From assembly GCF_019029495.1 (NCBI RefSeq), contig NZ_JAERQM010000001.1, positions 434,001 to 498,000 of the forward strand: 64,000 nt of DNA, written 5' to 3'. Position 1 is the stretch's first letter. Every line of letters begins with the position of its first letter. Below the pieces are notes generated by a model. It was not told the DNA's origin and did not search any database. It worked only from the letters and a program-made list of their open reading frames with translations. The stretch is from Falsiroseomonas oleicola. Lineage in GTDB: Bacteria > Pseudomonadota > Alphaproteobacteria > Acetobacterales > Acetobacteraceae. Shown here piece after piece: positions 1 to 8,195 of this stretch. Position numbers and translations under genes: made by a program.

Positions 1-173
1 CGGATCGAGTCGATGGTCGCCGCCCACTCCCCGTCCCGCACATTGAACAGGCGCACGGGGTCGCCCGGGCCGCGCCGCAGCACCGTGCCGATATGATGCG
101 CCTGGCCGGGCGCGGCCTCCACCAGGGCACCCTCGGCCAAGGGCTGATCGACGAAGAGACGGGGGATGGACAT
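1..173 (-). CDS. rsmE: RsmE-family 16S rRNA m3U1498 methyltransferase, N-terminal part
   Basis: Only the first 57 codons are in the window; the gene runs off the left edge. The reading starts at an ATG (173-171) with MSIPRLFVDQPL, then HHIGTVLRRGPGDPVRLFN. This is the PUA-like N-terminal domain of RsmE, which methylates U1498 of 16S rRNA (family knowledge); the C-terminal SPOUT domain lies outside. The gene is divergent from ubiA with a 29-base gap, so the two promoters must overlap closely. The short length limits certainty. Confidence 0.8.
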   Translation of the reverse strand, partial: MSIPRLFVDQPLAEGALVEAAPGQAHHIGTVLRRGPGDPVRLFNVRDGEWAATIDSI

Positions 174-202
174 GCGGGGCCTCCACGGACAGGTATAGGA
201 CG

Positions 203-1102
203 ATGAGCGGTTGGACCGATATCCGTGCTTCCGGCTGGGTGGCGCGCCTGCCCCCCGGCTGGCGCCCCTATGCGCTGCTCGGCCGATTCGATCGGCCGAT
301 CGGCGCCTGGCTGCTGCTGCTGCCCGGCTTCTGGGCCTTCGCGATGGTGGCGCCGGGATGGGCGGAGGGGCTGCGCCTGGCGCTGATCTTCACCATCGGC
401 GCCTTCGCCATGCGGGCGGCGGGCTGCGTGGTGAACGACCTGTGGGACCGCGACCTGGACCGCCAGGTGGAACGCACCCGCGGAAGGCCGCTGGCCGCCG
501 GCACCGTGACGCCCTTGCGGGCGATGGTCTTCCTGGCGGCGCTTTGCCTGGTGGGGCTGCTGGTGCTGGTGCAGCTGCCTCCGGCGGCGATTTATGTCGG
601 CCTCGGCTCGCTGCTGCTGATCGCGCTGTATCCGCTGGCCAAGCGGGTGACGGATTGGCCGCAGGCGGTGCTGGGCCTCGTCTTCTCCTGGGCCGCGCCC
701 ACGGGCTATGCGGCGGCGACCGGCGGGCTCGGCTGGCCGGCGCTGCTGCTCTGGGCCGCCGGCTTCTTCTGGATTCTGGGCTATGACACGATCTATGCGC
801 ACCAGGACCGCGTGGACGATGCCAAGGTCGGGGTCCGCAGCACGGCGCTGCGGCTGGGCGCCGGCACCGGGCGGTTCCTGACCCTCTGCTACGCGGCGAT
901 GATGCTTCTGCTGGTGGCCGCCGGCTGGGTTGCCGGGCTGCACTGGCTGTTCCTGCCGGCGCTGCTGCCGGCGGCGGCGCTGCTGGCCCGGCAGGTGGTG
1001 ACGCTGGATATCGACGACCCGGCGCGCTGCCTGATGCTGTTCCGCTCGAACCGGGAGGTCGGCTTCGCCATCGCCCTGGCCTTCCTGGCCGGACGGCTGT
1101 GA
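203..1102 (+). CDS. ubiA: 4-hydroxybenzoate polyprenyltransferase
   Basis: 299-residue integral membrane prenyltransferase of ubiquinone synthesis, of normal UbiA length. The first Asp-rich motif is NDLWDRDLD (residues 78-86) and the second is YDTIYAHQDRVDD (194-206); both bind the Mg-diphosphate of the polyprenyl donor in this family. Around eight hydrophobic segments are visible. The stop codon overlaps the GTG start of the downstream methyltransferase by four bases (GTGA), which implies translational coupling. The diagnostic motifs are intact. Confidence 0.95.
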   Translation: MSGWTDIRASGWVARLPPGWRPYALLGRFDRPIGAWLLLLPGFWAFAMVAPGWAEGLRLALIFTIGAFAMRAAGCVVNDLWDRDLDRQVERTRGRPLAAGTVTPLRAMVFLAALCLVGLLVLVQLPPAAIYVGLGSLLLIALYPLAKRVTDWPQAVLGLVFSWAAPTGYAAATGGLGWPALLLWAAGFFWILGYDTIYAHQDRVDDAKVGVRSTALRLGAGTGRFLTLCYAAMMLLLVAAGWVAGLHWLFLPALLPAAALLARQVVTLDIDDPARCLMLFRSNREVGFAIALAFLAGRL

Positions 1103-1743
1103 GGGACCCGGAAAACTTCATCCGCGCCCATACCGTCATCGCCCGCCCGGCTCTGGTGCCGGAGATCGCGCTGCACCTCGCCACCGAGATCACCCCGATC
1201 TGGCAGGCCACCGAATCCTGGCTCGCCCAGGAAGGCATCGAGCCGCCCTTCTGGGCCTTCGCCTGGCCCGGCGGCCTGGCTCTGGCCCGCACGGTGCTGG
1301 ACCAGCCGGGGCTGGTCGCCGGCAAGCGCGTGCTGGATTTCGCCGCCGGCTGCGGCATCGGCGCCATCGCAGCCGCCCTGGCCGGGGCCGCGATGGTGGA
1401 GGCGGCGGAGATCGACCCGCTGGCGCTGGCCGCCACCCGGCTGAACGCCGCGCTGAACGGCGTGGCGGTGGCGACGCCGGATGGCGACGTGGTGGGCAGC
1501 GCCTGCCGCTGGGACCTGATCCTGGCCGGCGACGTCTGCTACGAGGCCCCCATGACCGGCCATATCCTGCCCTGGCTGCGCGCCATGGCCGGCGCGGGGG
1601 CGGAGGTCTGGATCGCCGATCCCGGCCGCGCCTATCTGCCCAAGGACGGCATGGCCCTGATCTCCACCCACCGCGTGGCGACGACGCGGGAGCTGGAGGA
1701 CCGGGAGCTGCGGGAGGTCACCATCCACCGCCTGCTGCCCTGA
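1099..1743 (+). CDS. Class I SAM methyltransferase, METTL20/ETFKMT-like protein methyltransferase
   Basis: 214 residues, GTG start overlapping the ubiA stop. The SAM-binding motif I reads VLDFAAGCGIGAIAAA (about 78-93), followed by the acidic AEIDPLAL. The post-II motif is DVCYE, matching the D/E-x-x-Y/F signature of the family-16 lysine methyltransferases. DPGR near the C-terminus is also typical of bacterial homologues of the ETF-beta lysine methyltransferase. Protein-lysine methylation, with ETF-beta as a possible substrate, is inferred from family resemblance. The gene is followed by a TGATG junction into the next gene. Confidence 0.75.
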   Translation: MRDPENFIRAHTVIARPALVPEIALHLATEITPIWQATESWLAQEGIEPPFWAFAWPGGLALARTVLDQPGLVAGKRVLDFAAGCGIGAIAAALAGAAMVEAAEIDPLALAATRLNAALNGVAVATPDGDVVGSACRWDLILAGDVCYEAPMTGHILPWLRAMAGAGAEVWIADPGRAYLPKDGMALISTHRVATTRELEDRELREVTIHRLLP

Positions 1744-2144
1744 TGCGCGCGGTGGCCGAGACCGCCCGGCGCTTCCTGGAAGGCATCTGGCCCGACTGGC
1801 ACCGCCAGCGCGGAATGCCGGTGCCGGCCATCGCCTCCACCGGCACCTGCGGCCGCTCCGCCGTCTTCCTGGCCCGCGCGTTGCGGGAGGCCGGACATCC
1901 GGCGGAGGCCTGCCAGGGCTGGTTCCTGGCGCAGCGTCACGGCTGGGTCGCGGCGCGCGGCCTGATCCTCGACATCACCGCCGACCAGTTCGGCGCCCCG
2001 CCGGTGCTGATCTGCCCCGATCCGGACCCGCGCTACCGGCCGGGGCCTGACACGGCCGACCCGGCCTTCCAGGCGGCCCGGGCACAGGATGTCGCGGCGA
2101 TCTGGGACCGCTGGCGCGCCTTCACCGCCACGACCTTGCCTTGA
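1743..2144 (+). CDS. Small protein with a possible Cys-His-Asp (transglutaminase-like) triad
   Basis: 133 residues, starting in a TGATG overlap with the methyltransferase gene. I do not recognise a named family. Three motifs are suggestive: TCGRSA with Cys36 at the head of a predicted helix, HGWV with His66, and LDITADQFG with Asp77. This order and spacing is what a compact papain/transglutaminase-fold protein would show. No signal peptide is seen, so the protein is probably cytoplasmic. Its place as third gene after ubiA and a protein methyltransferase suggests one transcript; the function is unknown. Confidence 0.7.
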   Translation: MRAVAETARRFLEGIWPDWHRQRGMPVPAIASTGTCGRSAVFLARALREAGHPAEACQGWFLAQRHGWVAARGLILDITADQFGAPPVLICPDPDPRYRPGPDTADPAFQAARAQDVAAIWDRWRAFTATTLP

Positions 2145-2167
2145 AGCCCGTGGACAGTTGAGTCGCC

Positions 2168-2581
2168 ATGCGCCCTGCCCTGATCCTTCTCGCCCTGCTC
2201 CTCGCGCTGCCCGCCGCCGCGCAGACCCAGCGTTCCTATGACAGCCAGGGCCGTTCGACCGGCCGGGCGGAGACGCGCGGCGACACCACCCGCTACTACG
2301 ACAGCCAGGGCCGCAGCATCGGCCGGTCGGAAACCCGCGATGGCGTCACCCGCCACTACGATGCCCAGGGCCGGTCCACCGGCCGCAGCGAGCAGCGCGG
2401 TGGCACGCAGCGGCACTATGACGCCCAGGGCCGGTCCAGCGGCCGCAGCGAGCAGCGTGGCGATACCCGGCGGGACTACGACGCCAGCGGCCGCAGCCAG
2501 GGCCGGGCGGAACAGCGCGGCGACACGCAGAGGCTCTACGATGCCCAGGGACGCAGCCAGGGGCGCGTGGAAAAGCGCTGA
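2168..2581 (+). CDS. Secreted Arg-rich protein made of 20-residue repeats
   Basis: 137 residues. A signal peptide (MRPALILLALLLALPAAAQ) is followed almost at once by five full and one partial 20-residue repeats, starting at Tyr24, 44, 64, 84, 104 and 124. The consensus is YDAQGRSxGRxExRGDTxRx. The mature protein is strongly basic and polar, has no cysteine and contains no known catalytic domain. The repeat looks like a short beta-hairpin module similar in spirit to YD-type wall repeats; this is inference. The gene abuts the convergent WD40-cytochrome gene with no spacer. Confidence 0.8.
   Translation: MRPALILLALLLALPAAAQTQRSYDSQGRSTGRAETRGDTTRYYDSQGRSIGRSETRDGVTRHYDAQGRSTGRSEQRGGTQRHYDAQGRSSGRSEQRGDTRRDYDASGRSQGRAEQRGDTQRLYDAQGRSQGRVEKR
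2237..2578 (+). repeat. 60-bp tandem coding repeat (5.7 copies)
   Basis: The DNA encoding the YDxQGRSxGR modules repeats every 60 bases, beginning at 2237, 2297, 2357, 2417, 2477 and 2537 (last copy partial). Copies 3 and 4 are nearly identical at DNA level (both contain CCAGGGCCGGTCCA), so the array has expanded or been homogenised recently. Copy number variation between strains would be expected. Confidence 0.9.
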
Positions 2582-3838
2582 TCAGCGCGTCGCGGCCTCC
2601 AGGAAATCAAGCAGCGCCGCCAGTTCCTCGGCATTGCCCACGGTCTGCACCGGCATGCGGGTGCCCGGAGTCACCTGGTCCGGGCCGCGGGTGAACAGAT
2701 CCGCCACCGTCTCCCGCGTCCAGACGATGTCGCCCTGTGCCAGGCGGTCGGAATAGGCATAGCCGGGCAGCGTGCCCATGCGGCGGCCGAACAGCTCGTG
2801 CAGATGCGGACCGGCCATGGGGCCGGACTCCGCCGTCAGGGCATGGCAGGCGGCGCAGGCCCGAAACACACGCGCACCCTCCGGATGCAGGCCGGCCGGG
2901 ACCGGATCGGCGGGCGGTGGCCCCTCCACGGGGCCCATCGGCCGGCCGGTCGCGGCATTCCAGCGCCGCACCCGGCGGTCCGTGCCGCCGGTGAACAGGC
3001 TGCGTCCGTCCGGCGCCCAGGCGACCGACCAGACCGGCAGGCCCGGCCCTTCCAGCGTGTGGCGCAGCCGCAGCGCCGCGACCTCCCACACCGTCACGCT
3101 GCCGCCGAGGCCGGCGGCGGCCAGCGCCGTGCCGTCCGGGCTGGCGGCCAAAGCGACGATGGGGCGCGGGCTGGCCTGCACCTCCCGCAGCCCGCCATCG
3201 GGCGCGACCAGCCGCAGCATGCCATCGGCGCCGCCGAGGGCCAGCACGCCCTCGGGCAATGCCAGCAGGGCATTCAGCGGTAGGCCGAATTCGGCGAGGG
3301 TCAGCGGCGCCTGCCCTTCCGGCCAGAGGCGCAGCATGCCGTCGAAGCCGGCGGTCGCCACCAGCCCGTCACTGCGGAAGGCGACGGCGTTCACCTGGCC
3401 CTGATGCCCTTCCAGCACCCGCACCGGCGCGCCACCCGCCAGATCCCAGACCCGCGCCGTGCCGTCCCAGGAGGCCGAGGCCAGCCGCCCGGATTGCACC
3501 GCCAGCCCCGCGACCGGCCCATCATGTCCCACCAGCACCCGCAGCGGCTGCGCGCCCGGGGCGGGCGGCCAGAGCGCCACCTGCCCATCCTCCCCGCTAC
3601 TCGCAAAAATCCCGCCCGGCAGCGCGGCGAGGGCGTTCACCGCGCCCTGGTGCCAGCGCACCACCGCCCGCGCCTGCGCCGCATCCGGCTGCCACAGGAT
3701 CATCGCCTGGTCGAAGCCGCCAGAGGCCAGCGTGCCATCCGCCGCCACCGCCAGCGCCCGCACCGGCCCGCCATGCACCGCCACCTGCGCCGCGGCGGGG
3801 GTCAGGCTCAGCAGCAAGGCGAGAAGCAGGATACGCAT
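2582..3838 (-). CDS. WD40 beta-propeller fused to a C-terminal class I cytochrome c
   Basis: 418 residues from the ATG at 3838, chosen because a clean signal peptide follows (MRILLLALLLSLTPAAAQ). Residues about 20-310 hold repeated WD40 blades (for example GHDGPVAGLAV, SASWDGTARVWDL, TGGTDRRVRRW). The C-terminus carries a haem c site CAACH at 328-332, with a likely Met ligand at 395 (GTRMPV). The product should be periplasmic: a propeller for protein binding tethered to an electron-transfer haem. The partner is unknown. The gene is convergent with the upstream repeat protein and divergent from the creatininase-family gene. Confidence 0.88.
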   Translation of the reverse strand: MRILLLALLLSLTPAAAQVAVHGGPVRALAVAADGTLASGGFDQAMILWQPDAAQARAVVRWHQGAVNALAALPGGIFASSGEDGQVALWPPAPGAQPLRVLVGHDGPVAGLAVQSGRLASASWDGTARVWDLAGGAPVRVLEGHQGQVNAVAFRSDGLVATAGFDGMLRLWPEGQAPLTLAEFGLPLNALLALPEGVLALGGADGMLRLVAPDGGLREVQASPRPIVALAASPDGTALAAAGLGGSVTVWEVAALRLRHTLEGPGLPVWSVAWAPDGRSLFTGGTDRRVRRWNAATGRPMGPVEGPPPADPVPAGLHPEGARVFRACAACHALTAESGPMAGPHLHELFGRRMGTLPGYAYSDRLAQGDIVWTRETVADLFTRGPDQVTPGTRMPVQTVGNAEELAALLDFLEAATR

Positions 3839-3906
3839 GGCGGCAGGATGCCCTCTCCGCGCCGCTGGTCTAGGCTTTCCGCGCAAACAGACGGGAATGT
3901 GCGCGG

Positions 3907-4677
3907 ATGACCCAGGATATCGCGACCGAAGTGTTTTGGGCGCGGCTGACCGCGGCCGAGATCCAGGCCCGCGCGACGCCGGAGACGGTGGTGCTGATCC
4001 CCATCGCCTCCATCGAGCAGCATGGGCCGCATCTGGCCGTGGGCGTGGACACGGTGCTGGCCGGGGCGGTGGCGGAGCGCACGGCGCGGCGGCTGCTGGC
4101 CGCGGGCACCCCGGCACTGGTCACCCCCACCATCTGGTCAGGCCTCGCCGAGCATCACATGCCCTTCGGCGGCACCATGACTCTCGACCTCGCCACCTTC
4201 TCCGCCCTGATCGGCGGCATCGCCCGCAGCGTGGCGCGGCACGGTTTTCGACGGATCGCCCTGGTCAACGGCCATGGCGGCAATACCGAGGCGGTGGCGA
4301 GCGCGGCCATCGAGCTGACCCGCAGCCTTGGCGTTCCGGTGGTCGGGCTGACCTATTGGCTGGCCAATGCCGACACCTTCGGCCCGATCCTCGAAACCCA
4401 GCCCAATGTCATGCATGCCTGCGAGGCCGAGACCTCCATGATGATGGCGCTGGCCCCCGACTGCGTGCGCGCGGACCGGATCGAGGCCGCAGTGCCGAAG
4501 CGCGGCGCGCCCCCCGCCCCGCCCGGCTTCAAGCGCAGCCGCCCCTTCACCGAACTGACCGATACCGGCGTGATCGGCGACCCGCGCACCGCCAGCGCGG
4601 CGAAGGGCGAGCGGTTGCTGGAGGCGGCGGCGCGACGCCTGGCGGAGGAATTCGCCCGGCCCGAACTCTGGGCCTGA
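3907..4677 (+). CDS. Creatininase-family amidohydrolase
   Basis: 256 residues, normal for the creatininase/formamide-hydrolase family. Metal ligands are visible in order: Glu37 and His39 (IEQHGPH), Asp48 (GVDTV), His123 (NGHGGN) and Glu175 in HACEAETS. These enzymes open cyclic amides or cleave formamides with a two-metal centre. The physiological substrate here is not shown by context; creatinine is only one of several possibilities. ATG start at 3907. The gene ends inside a 13-bp tandem duplication and is convergent with the RTX protease gene. Confidence 0.88.
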   Translation: MTQDIATEVFWARLTAAEIQARATPETVVLIPIASIEQHGPHLAVGVDTVLAGAVAERTARRLLAAGTPALVTPTIWSGLAEHHMPFGGTMTLDLATFSALIGGIARSVARHGFRRIALVNGHGGNTEAVASAAIELTRSLGVPVVGLTYWLANADTFGPILETQPNVMHACEAETSMMMALAPDCVRADRIEAAVPKRGAPPAPPGFKRSRPFTELTDTGVIGDPRTASAAKGERLLEAAARRLAEEFARPELWA

Positions 4678-4688
4678 ACTCTGGGCCT
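4663..4688 (+). repeat. 13-bp tandem duplication across a stop codon
   Basis: GAACTCTGGGCCT occurs twice head to tail (4663-4675, 4676-4688). The first copy encodes the last residues of the creatininase-family protein and the stop TGA spans the junction. The second copy recreates the same ending plus a TGA at 4688-4690. It is a slippage-type duplication with no coding effect. Confidence 0.9.
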
Positions 4689-4696
4689 GAAGTGGC

Positions 4697-6448
4697 TCAG
4701 GCAATCAGATCGGCGGTGGTGAACTGCGCCTTGGTCAGCCCGGCCAGCAATACTCCGTCGCCGGCGCCGAGATCGAAGCGCAGCCCCCCGCTCACATTGG
4801 CGGCGAGGGCGAGCAGGGCCGAAGGGTCCTTGCCGAAGCCGGTCAGGGCCAGGCGGTCCGTGCCCGGCAGGAAGTCCTCGATCCGGTCGAAGCCGTCGCC
4901 TGGCCGCAGCAGGAAGATGTCCGCCCCCGCCCCGCCCAGCAGCGTGTCATTGCCGCCCCGCCCTTCCAGCATATCCGCCCCGGCTCCGCCTTCCAGCCGG
5001 TTGGCGAGCGCATTGCCGACCAGCAGGTTCGCCAGGTCGTTGCCGATGCCCGTCACCGCGCCGCTGCCCAGCAGCAGCACATCCACCGCATCGGGCAACA
5101 CGGTGCGGGAGATGGCGCCGACCAGCGTATCGACGCCTTCCCCCGCCCGCTCCAACACCACATCGCCGGCATGGTCCACACGGTAGCGGTCGTGGCCGGT
5201 GCCGCCGATCATGGTATCCGCACCCGCCCCGCCATCCAGCACATCATCCCCGGCGCGGCCTTCCAGCAGGTCGTTGCCGTCGCCGCCCTGAAGGTGGTTC
5301 ATCCCGTCATTGCCGCGCAGCGTGTCCGCCCCCGCACCGCCGATGGCATTCTCGATCAGCGAGGCTTGGTTGCCCTGGTACAGCAGGGCGTTGAAGACAT
5401 TGCCATCCGCGAACTTCTCCTGCCCCACCCGGGTGTCGAGCTGGGCGAGCTGCGCCGTGCTGAGGACGGAAGAGCCCCCCGGCGCCAGATCCACCGAGAC
5501 GCCGCTGGCATAGTTGGACAGGTCGTAGGTATCGATGCCACCGCCATCCCAGATGGTCAGGAACACGCGATTCGCGCCGGGCGCGCCCTGGCCGACGCCG
5601 TCGATCAGCGTTTCCCCGGTCAGCGGATTCCAGCTGTAGCGGGTATGGCCGGCGCGGGCCGAGTAGTCGGCGCCATACAGGTGCTGCAAGGCGGCGATGT
5701 CCAGCATCATCCAGCTCTGCGCATAGTCGTTGGCGCCATTGGTGTAGCCGGCGCCGACCGTCGCCCCCTCATAGGAGCGATAGGACATGACGGTGTACTG
5801 CATCATGTCCCAGTCCAGCGGCATGACGCCGAAGCTGTTCGCATATTCATGCGGATGCTTCAGGCCGAGCGCATGGCCCAGCTCATGCACCGCCACCGCG
5901 AAGCCATAGCTGCCGAGGGTCGGGGTGATGAAGCTGGACCGGCTGCCGAACCAGACATCGCCGCCTTCCCGCCCATTCGGATAATAGGCCCAGGCGGTGG
6001 AGGGGACGGAGGATTTGGCGATGCGGATATCCGCCGTCCAATCCTCGGTCGCCTCCCGCAGGTTCAGGTTGGTGAAGCCGGTGACGGAGACGCCGGGGCT
6101 GCCCGGGCCACCCGCGGCCTCCCCCACCAGGATCTTGCGCACGGCATCGCGCATGGCGGCGCTGACCTGGCCGAAGCCGCGCGTCGGCTCGCTGGTGCCG
6201 TACCAGCCTTCGTAGTCGCTGCTGCTGTCGGGGAAGGAGAAGGTGACGGCGCCGGACATGTCCCAGGCATAGCCGCTGAGCACCCCATCGACGCCGGCAT
6301 GGCCGGAACCGACGAACTCGAATCGCGGCGCGGCTTCCGCAGGCTGATCCGCGCGCAGCGCGGTCCCGGGTTGATCTGCGCGCAGCGCCGAGCCGACGCC
6401 TTTGGCGTCCTGAGTGGCCCCCGTTTGGGGCCGGCAGAGCCAGCACAT
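4697..6448 (-). CDS. Serralysin-type (M10) metalloprotease with RTX repeats
   Basis: 583 residues as drawn. The zinc site is HELGHALGLKH (188-198) with the Met-turn YTVMSY (Met221). Several GGxGxDxLxG calcium-binding nonapeptides lie around 375-420 and 490-520, followed by a short C-terminal tail. This architecture is that of type I-secreted serralysins, and there is no N-terminal signal peptide, as expected. The catalytic domain begins near residue 50 (HAGVDGVLSGYAW). The first 45 residues are encoded by hairpin- and repeat-rich DNA (two copies of ALRADQP), so the true start is uncertain. No type I secretion genes occur in the window. Confidence 0.9.
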   Translation of the reverse strand: MCWLCRPQTGATQDAKGVGSALRADQPGTALRADQPAEAAPRFEFVGSGHAGVDGVLSGYAWDMSGAVTFSFPDSSSDYEGWYGTSEPTRGFGQVSAAMRDAVRKILVGEAAGGPGSPGVSVTGFTNLNLREATEDWTADIRIAKSSVPSTAWAYYPNGREGGDVWFGSRSSFITPTLGSYGFAVAVHELGHALGLKHPHEYANSFGVMPLDWDMMQYTVMSYRSYEGATVGAGYTNGANDYAQSWMMLDIAALQHLYGADYSARAGHTRYSWNPLTGETLIDGVGQGAPGANRVFLTIWDGGGIDTYDLSNYASGVSVDLAPGGSSVLSTAQLAQLDTRVGQEKFADGNVFNALLYQGNQASLIENAIGGAGADTLRGNDGMNHLQGGDGNDLLEGRAGDDVLDGGAGADTMIGGTGHDRYRVDHAGDVVLERAGEGVDTLVGAISRTVLPDAVDVLLLGSGAVTGIGNDLANLLVGNALANRLEGGAGADMLEGRGGNDTLLGGAGADIFLLRPGDGFDRIEDFLPGTDRLALTGFGKDPSALLALAANVSGGLRFDLGAGDGVLLAGLTKAQFTTADLIA

Positions 6449-6688
6449 AGGGCTTCACGTCCGGATCGTCTGGCGCATCGGCCCGCGGACGGGCCCAGGG
6501 CCGCTTCCTGCGGCCGGTGACCTGCCCCGGTGCCTGCCCTCCGCCTGTTGCGGGGCCGATCGCGAGGCCCGCGCCAGCAGGCCCCGCCCGGATGTTCTAC
6601 CGTGGCGCGATGAACCGGCCGTGAATAACCGCTGAGAGGATGGTTGTGCGCCGGCGCGGCCTGCGCTACCCGAAGGCCGCCGGCCGGA
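6449..6688. other. Gene-free stretch before tRNA-Gln
   Basis: About 240 GC-rich bases with several short inverted repeats around 6500-6580 and no convincing reading frame on either strand. It should contain the tRNA promoter and the protease promoter, but I see no clear -35/-10 pair. Confidence 0.5.
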
Positions 6689-6760
6689 TGGGGCGTAGCC
6701 AAGCGGTAAGGCAGCGGTTTTTGGTACCGCCATTCCCAGGTTCGAATCCTGGCGCCCCAA
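6689..6760 (+). tRNA. tRNA-Gln (UUG)
   Basis: A full cloverleaf can be drawn. The acceptor stem TGGGGCG pairs with CGCCCCA, with discriminator A at 6760. The anticodon stem is GCGGT/ACCGC around the loop TTTTGGT, which puts TTG at positions 34-36. The T-arm is CCAGG-TTCGAAT-CCTGG. The U1-A72 closing pair is typical of tRNA-Gln. CCA is not encoded. Confidence 0.96.
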
Positions 6761-6968
6761 TCAGCCCGGTCGGCGTGTCGCTGGCGGTTTCCGTTTTTTG
6801 AGACGGCCGTCGCGCGACAGCGCCCGCGGAGATGGTGCAGGAACGACAGAGCCCGGGGCGCATAGCGAAGCCCCTGTGGCGCCTCCCGCCCGCAAGGTGG
6901 GATGTCGGGACGACCGCGAGACCGCCCGCCGAAGGCCAAGGCGGTGCCGCTGGAACTGCCCCCCCACC

Positions 6969-7200
6969 CTGGTGCTACAGGTCTTCTTGTTGATCGGCAT
7001 GCTGATGATGAGCCGCACGGCGCTGTTCGCCGCCTTCTTCTCCACTGTCGCGGTCGTGCTGGTCGGCTCCCTCCGCAAATCGCCCCGCATGGGTCTGCGC
7101 GAGCCTCTCCACCGCCATTGCCTGCGCCGCGGTGGGCTTCATCGTCATCAGCGTCGGGTTCACGGGCGTAGGGCCGCGGTTCACCCAATCGATCCCCGTT
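6969..7200 (+). pseudogene. Remnant of a TRAP transporter fused permease (TAXI/DctM type)
   Basis: The frame beginning at 6969 reads two hydrophobic segments, LVLQVFLLIGMLMM and TALFAAFFSTVAVVLVGSL, followed by LRKSPRMG. The reading then continues one base out of frame, from about 7102, as STAIACAAVGFIVISVGFTG. Together they resemble the middle of 4TM/12TM fused TRAP permeases, where a hydrophobic block is followed by a CAxxGI(I/V)xGxxxxTGxG segment. No start and no full length exist and a frameshift separates the parts. I infer a decayed permease; the identification rests on remembered family pattern only. Confidence 0.5.
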
Positions 7201-7271
7201 CCTGCTGCGGACGCCCAACCGCCGGCCATGAAGTCCGGCTTCACCGCGATGCGTGAAGGCCGCGCGGCACG

Positions 7272-8195
7272 CTATTCGTTCAGCCCCTTGCCCGGATAGG
7301 GGTGGGTCGCCGCGAAGTGGCGCGCGATATCGACCCGCTTCGCGATCCACACGTCACGGCGCTGCATCATGTAGTCCAGCAGGCGCTGCAATCCGGCCGC
7401 CCGCGCCGGATGGCCGATCAGCCGCATATGCAGCCCCACCGACATCATCTTCGGCCTGCGCGCGCCTTCGGCATACAGCATGTCGAAGGCATCGCGCACG
7501 AAGGCGAACCACTGGTCCGCATTGCCGGTGACGCCATTGTACTTGCCATCATTGTTCGTCAACGAATACGGCACCACCAGGCGGCCCTGCCCTTCCACCG
7601 TGACCCAGAAGGGCAGTTCCTCGCCGTAGTAGTCGCTGTCATACAGGAAGCCACCATGTTCGGTGACCAGGCGGCGCGTGTTCACCGAGGGTCCGTAGCG
7701 GCAGTACCAGCCATCCGGCTTCTGGCCGAGCGTGCGTTCCAGGCTGGTCACGGCCCGCGCGATATGCTCGCGCTCCTCCGCCTCGGTCAGTTCATAGTGC
7801 TTCACCCAGCGCCAGCCATGGCAGCAGATGTCGTAGCCGGCGTCCCGAATGGCCGCCGCCGCCTCAGGATTGCGTTCCAGCGCCAGCGCGCAGGCGAAGA
7901 TCGTCACCGGCAGGCCACGTTCCTGAAACAGCCGGTGCAGTCGCCAGAAGCCGACACGGCTGCCATATTCGAACATGCCCTCCGCCGCCAGGTCGCGGCC
8001 CTTGGGGATCGGCGTGGTGCCGTGGGATTCGGTGTGGCCGTTTTCCGTGTAGCCCTCGCCATCCTGCACGGAGGGCTCGGAGCCTTCCTCGTAGTTGATG
8101 ACGAAATTCACCGCGAGCCGCGCGCCGCCGGGCCATTTCGGATCGGGCGGATTGCCACCATAGCCGATGTAGTCGCGCTTCACCTCATAGGTCAT
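7272..8195 (-). CDS. puuE: Allantoinase PuuE (polysaccharide-deacetylase fold)
   Basis: 307 residues. This is the cofactor-independent allantoinase family, which opens allantoin to allantoate in purine breakdown. Recognisable segments are NFVINYEEGSEPSV near the N-terminus, ESHGTTPIPKGRDLAAE, EYGSRVGFWRL, CCHGWRWVKHYEL, WYCRYGPSVNTRRLV and YDSDYYGEELPFW. The start codon overlaps the allA stop by ATGA, so allA and puuE form one transcript. Length and motif set are those of intact PuuE. Its 3' end touches the decayed TRAP permease region. Confidence 0.93.
   Translation of the reverse strand: MTYEVKRDYIGYGGNPPDPKWPGGARLAVNFVINYEEGSEPSVQDGEGYTENGHTESHGTTPIPKGRDLAAEGMFEYGSRVGFWRLHRLFQERGLPVTIFACALALERNPEAAAAIRDAGYDICCHGWRWVKHYELTEAEEREHIARAVTSLERTLGQKPDGWYCRYGPSVNTRRLVTEHGGFLYDSDYYGEELPFWVTVEGQGRLVVPYSLTNNDGKYNGVTGNADQWFAFVRDAFDMLYAEGARRPKMMSVGLHMRLIGHPARAAGLQRLLDYMMQRRDVWIAKRVDIARHFAATHPYPGKGLNE

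Noticed and set aside
2237-2578. CRISPR-like periodicity
   Set aside because: The 60-bp units are coding repeats in one frame without repeat-spacer structure. No CRISPR array is seen anywhere in the window.
6064-7350. 428-codon minus-strand frame spanning the tRNA
   Set aside because: It crosses tRNA-Gln and the TRAP remnant and encodes no recognisable protein.
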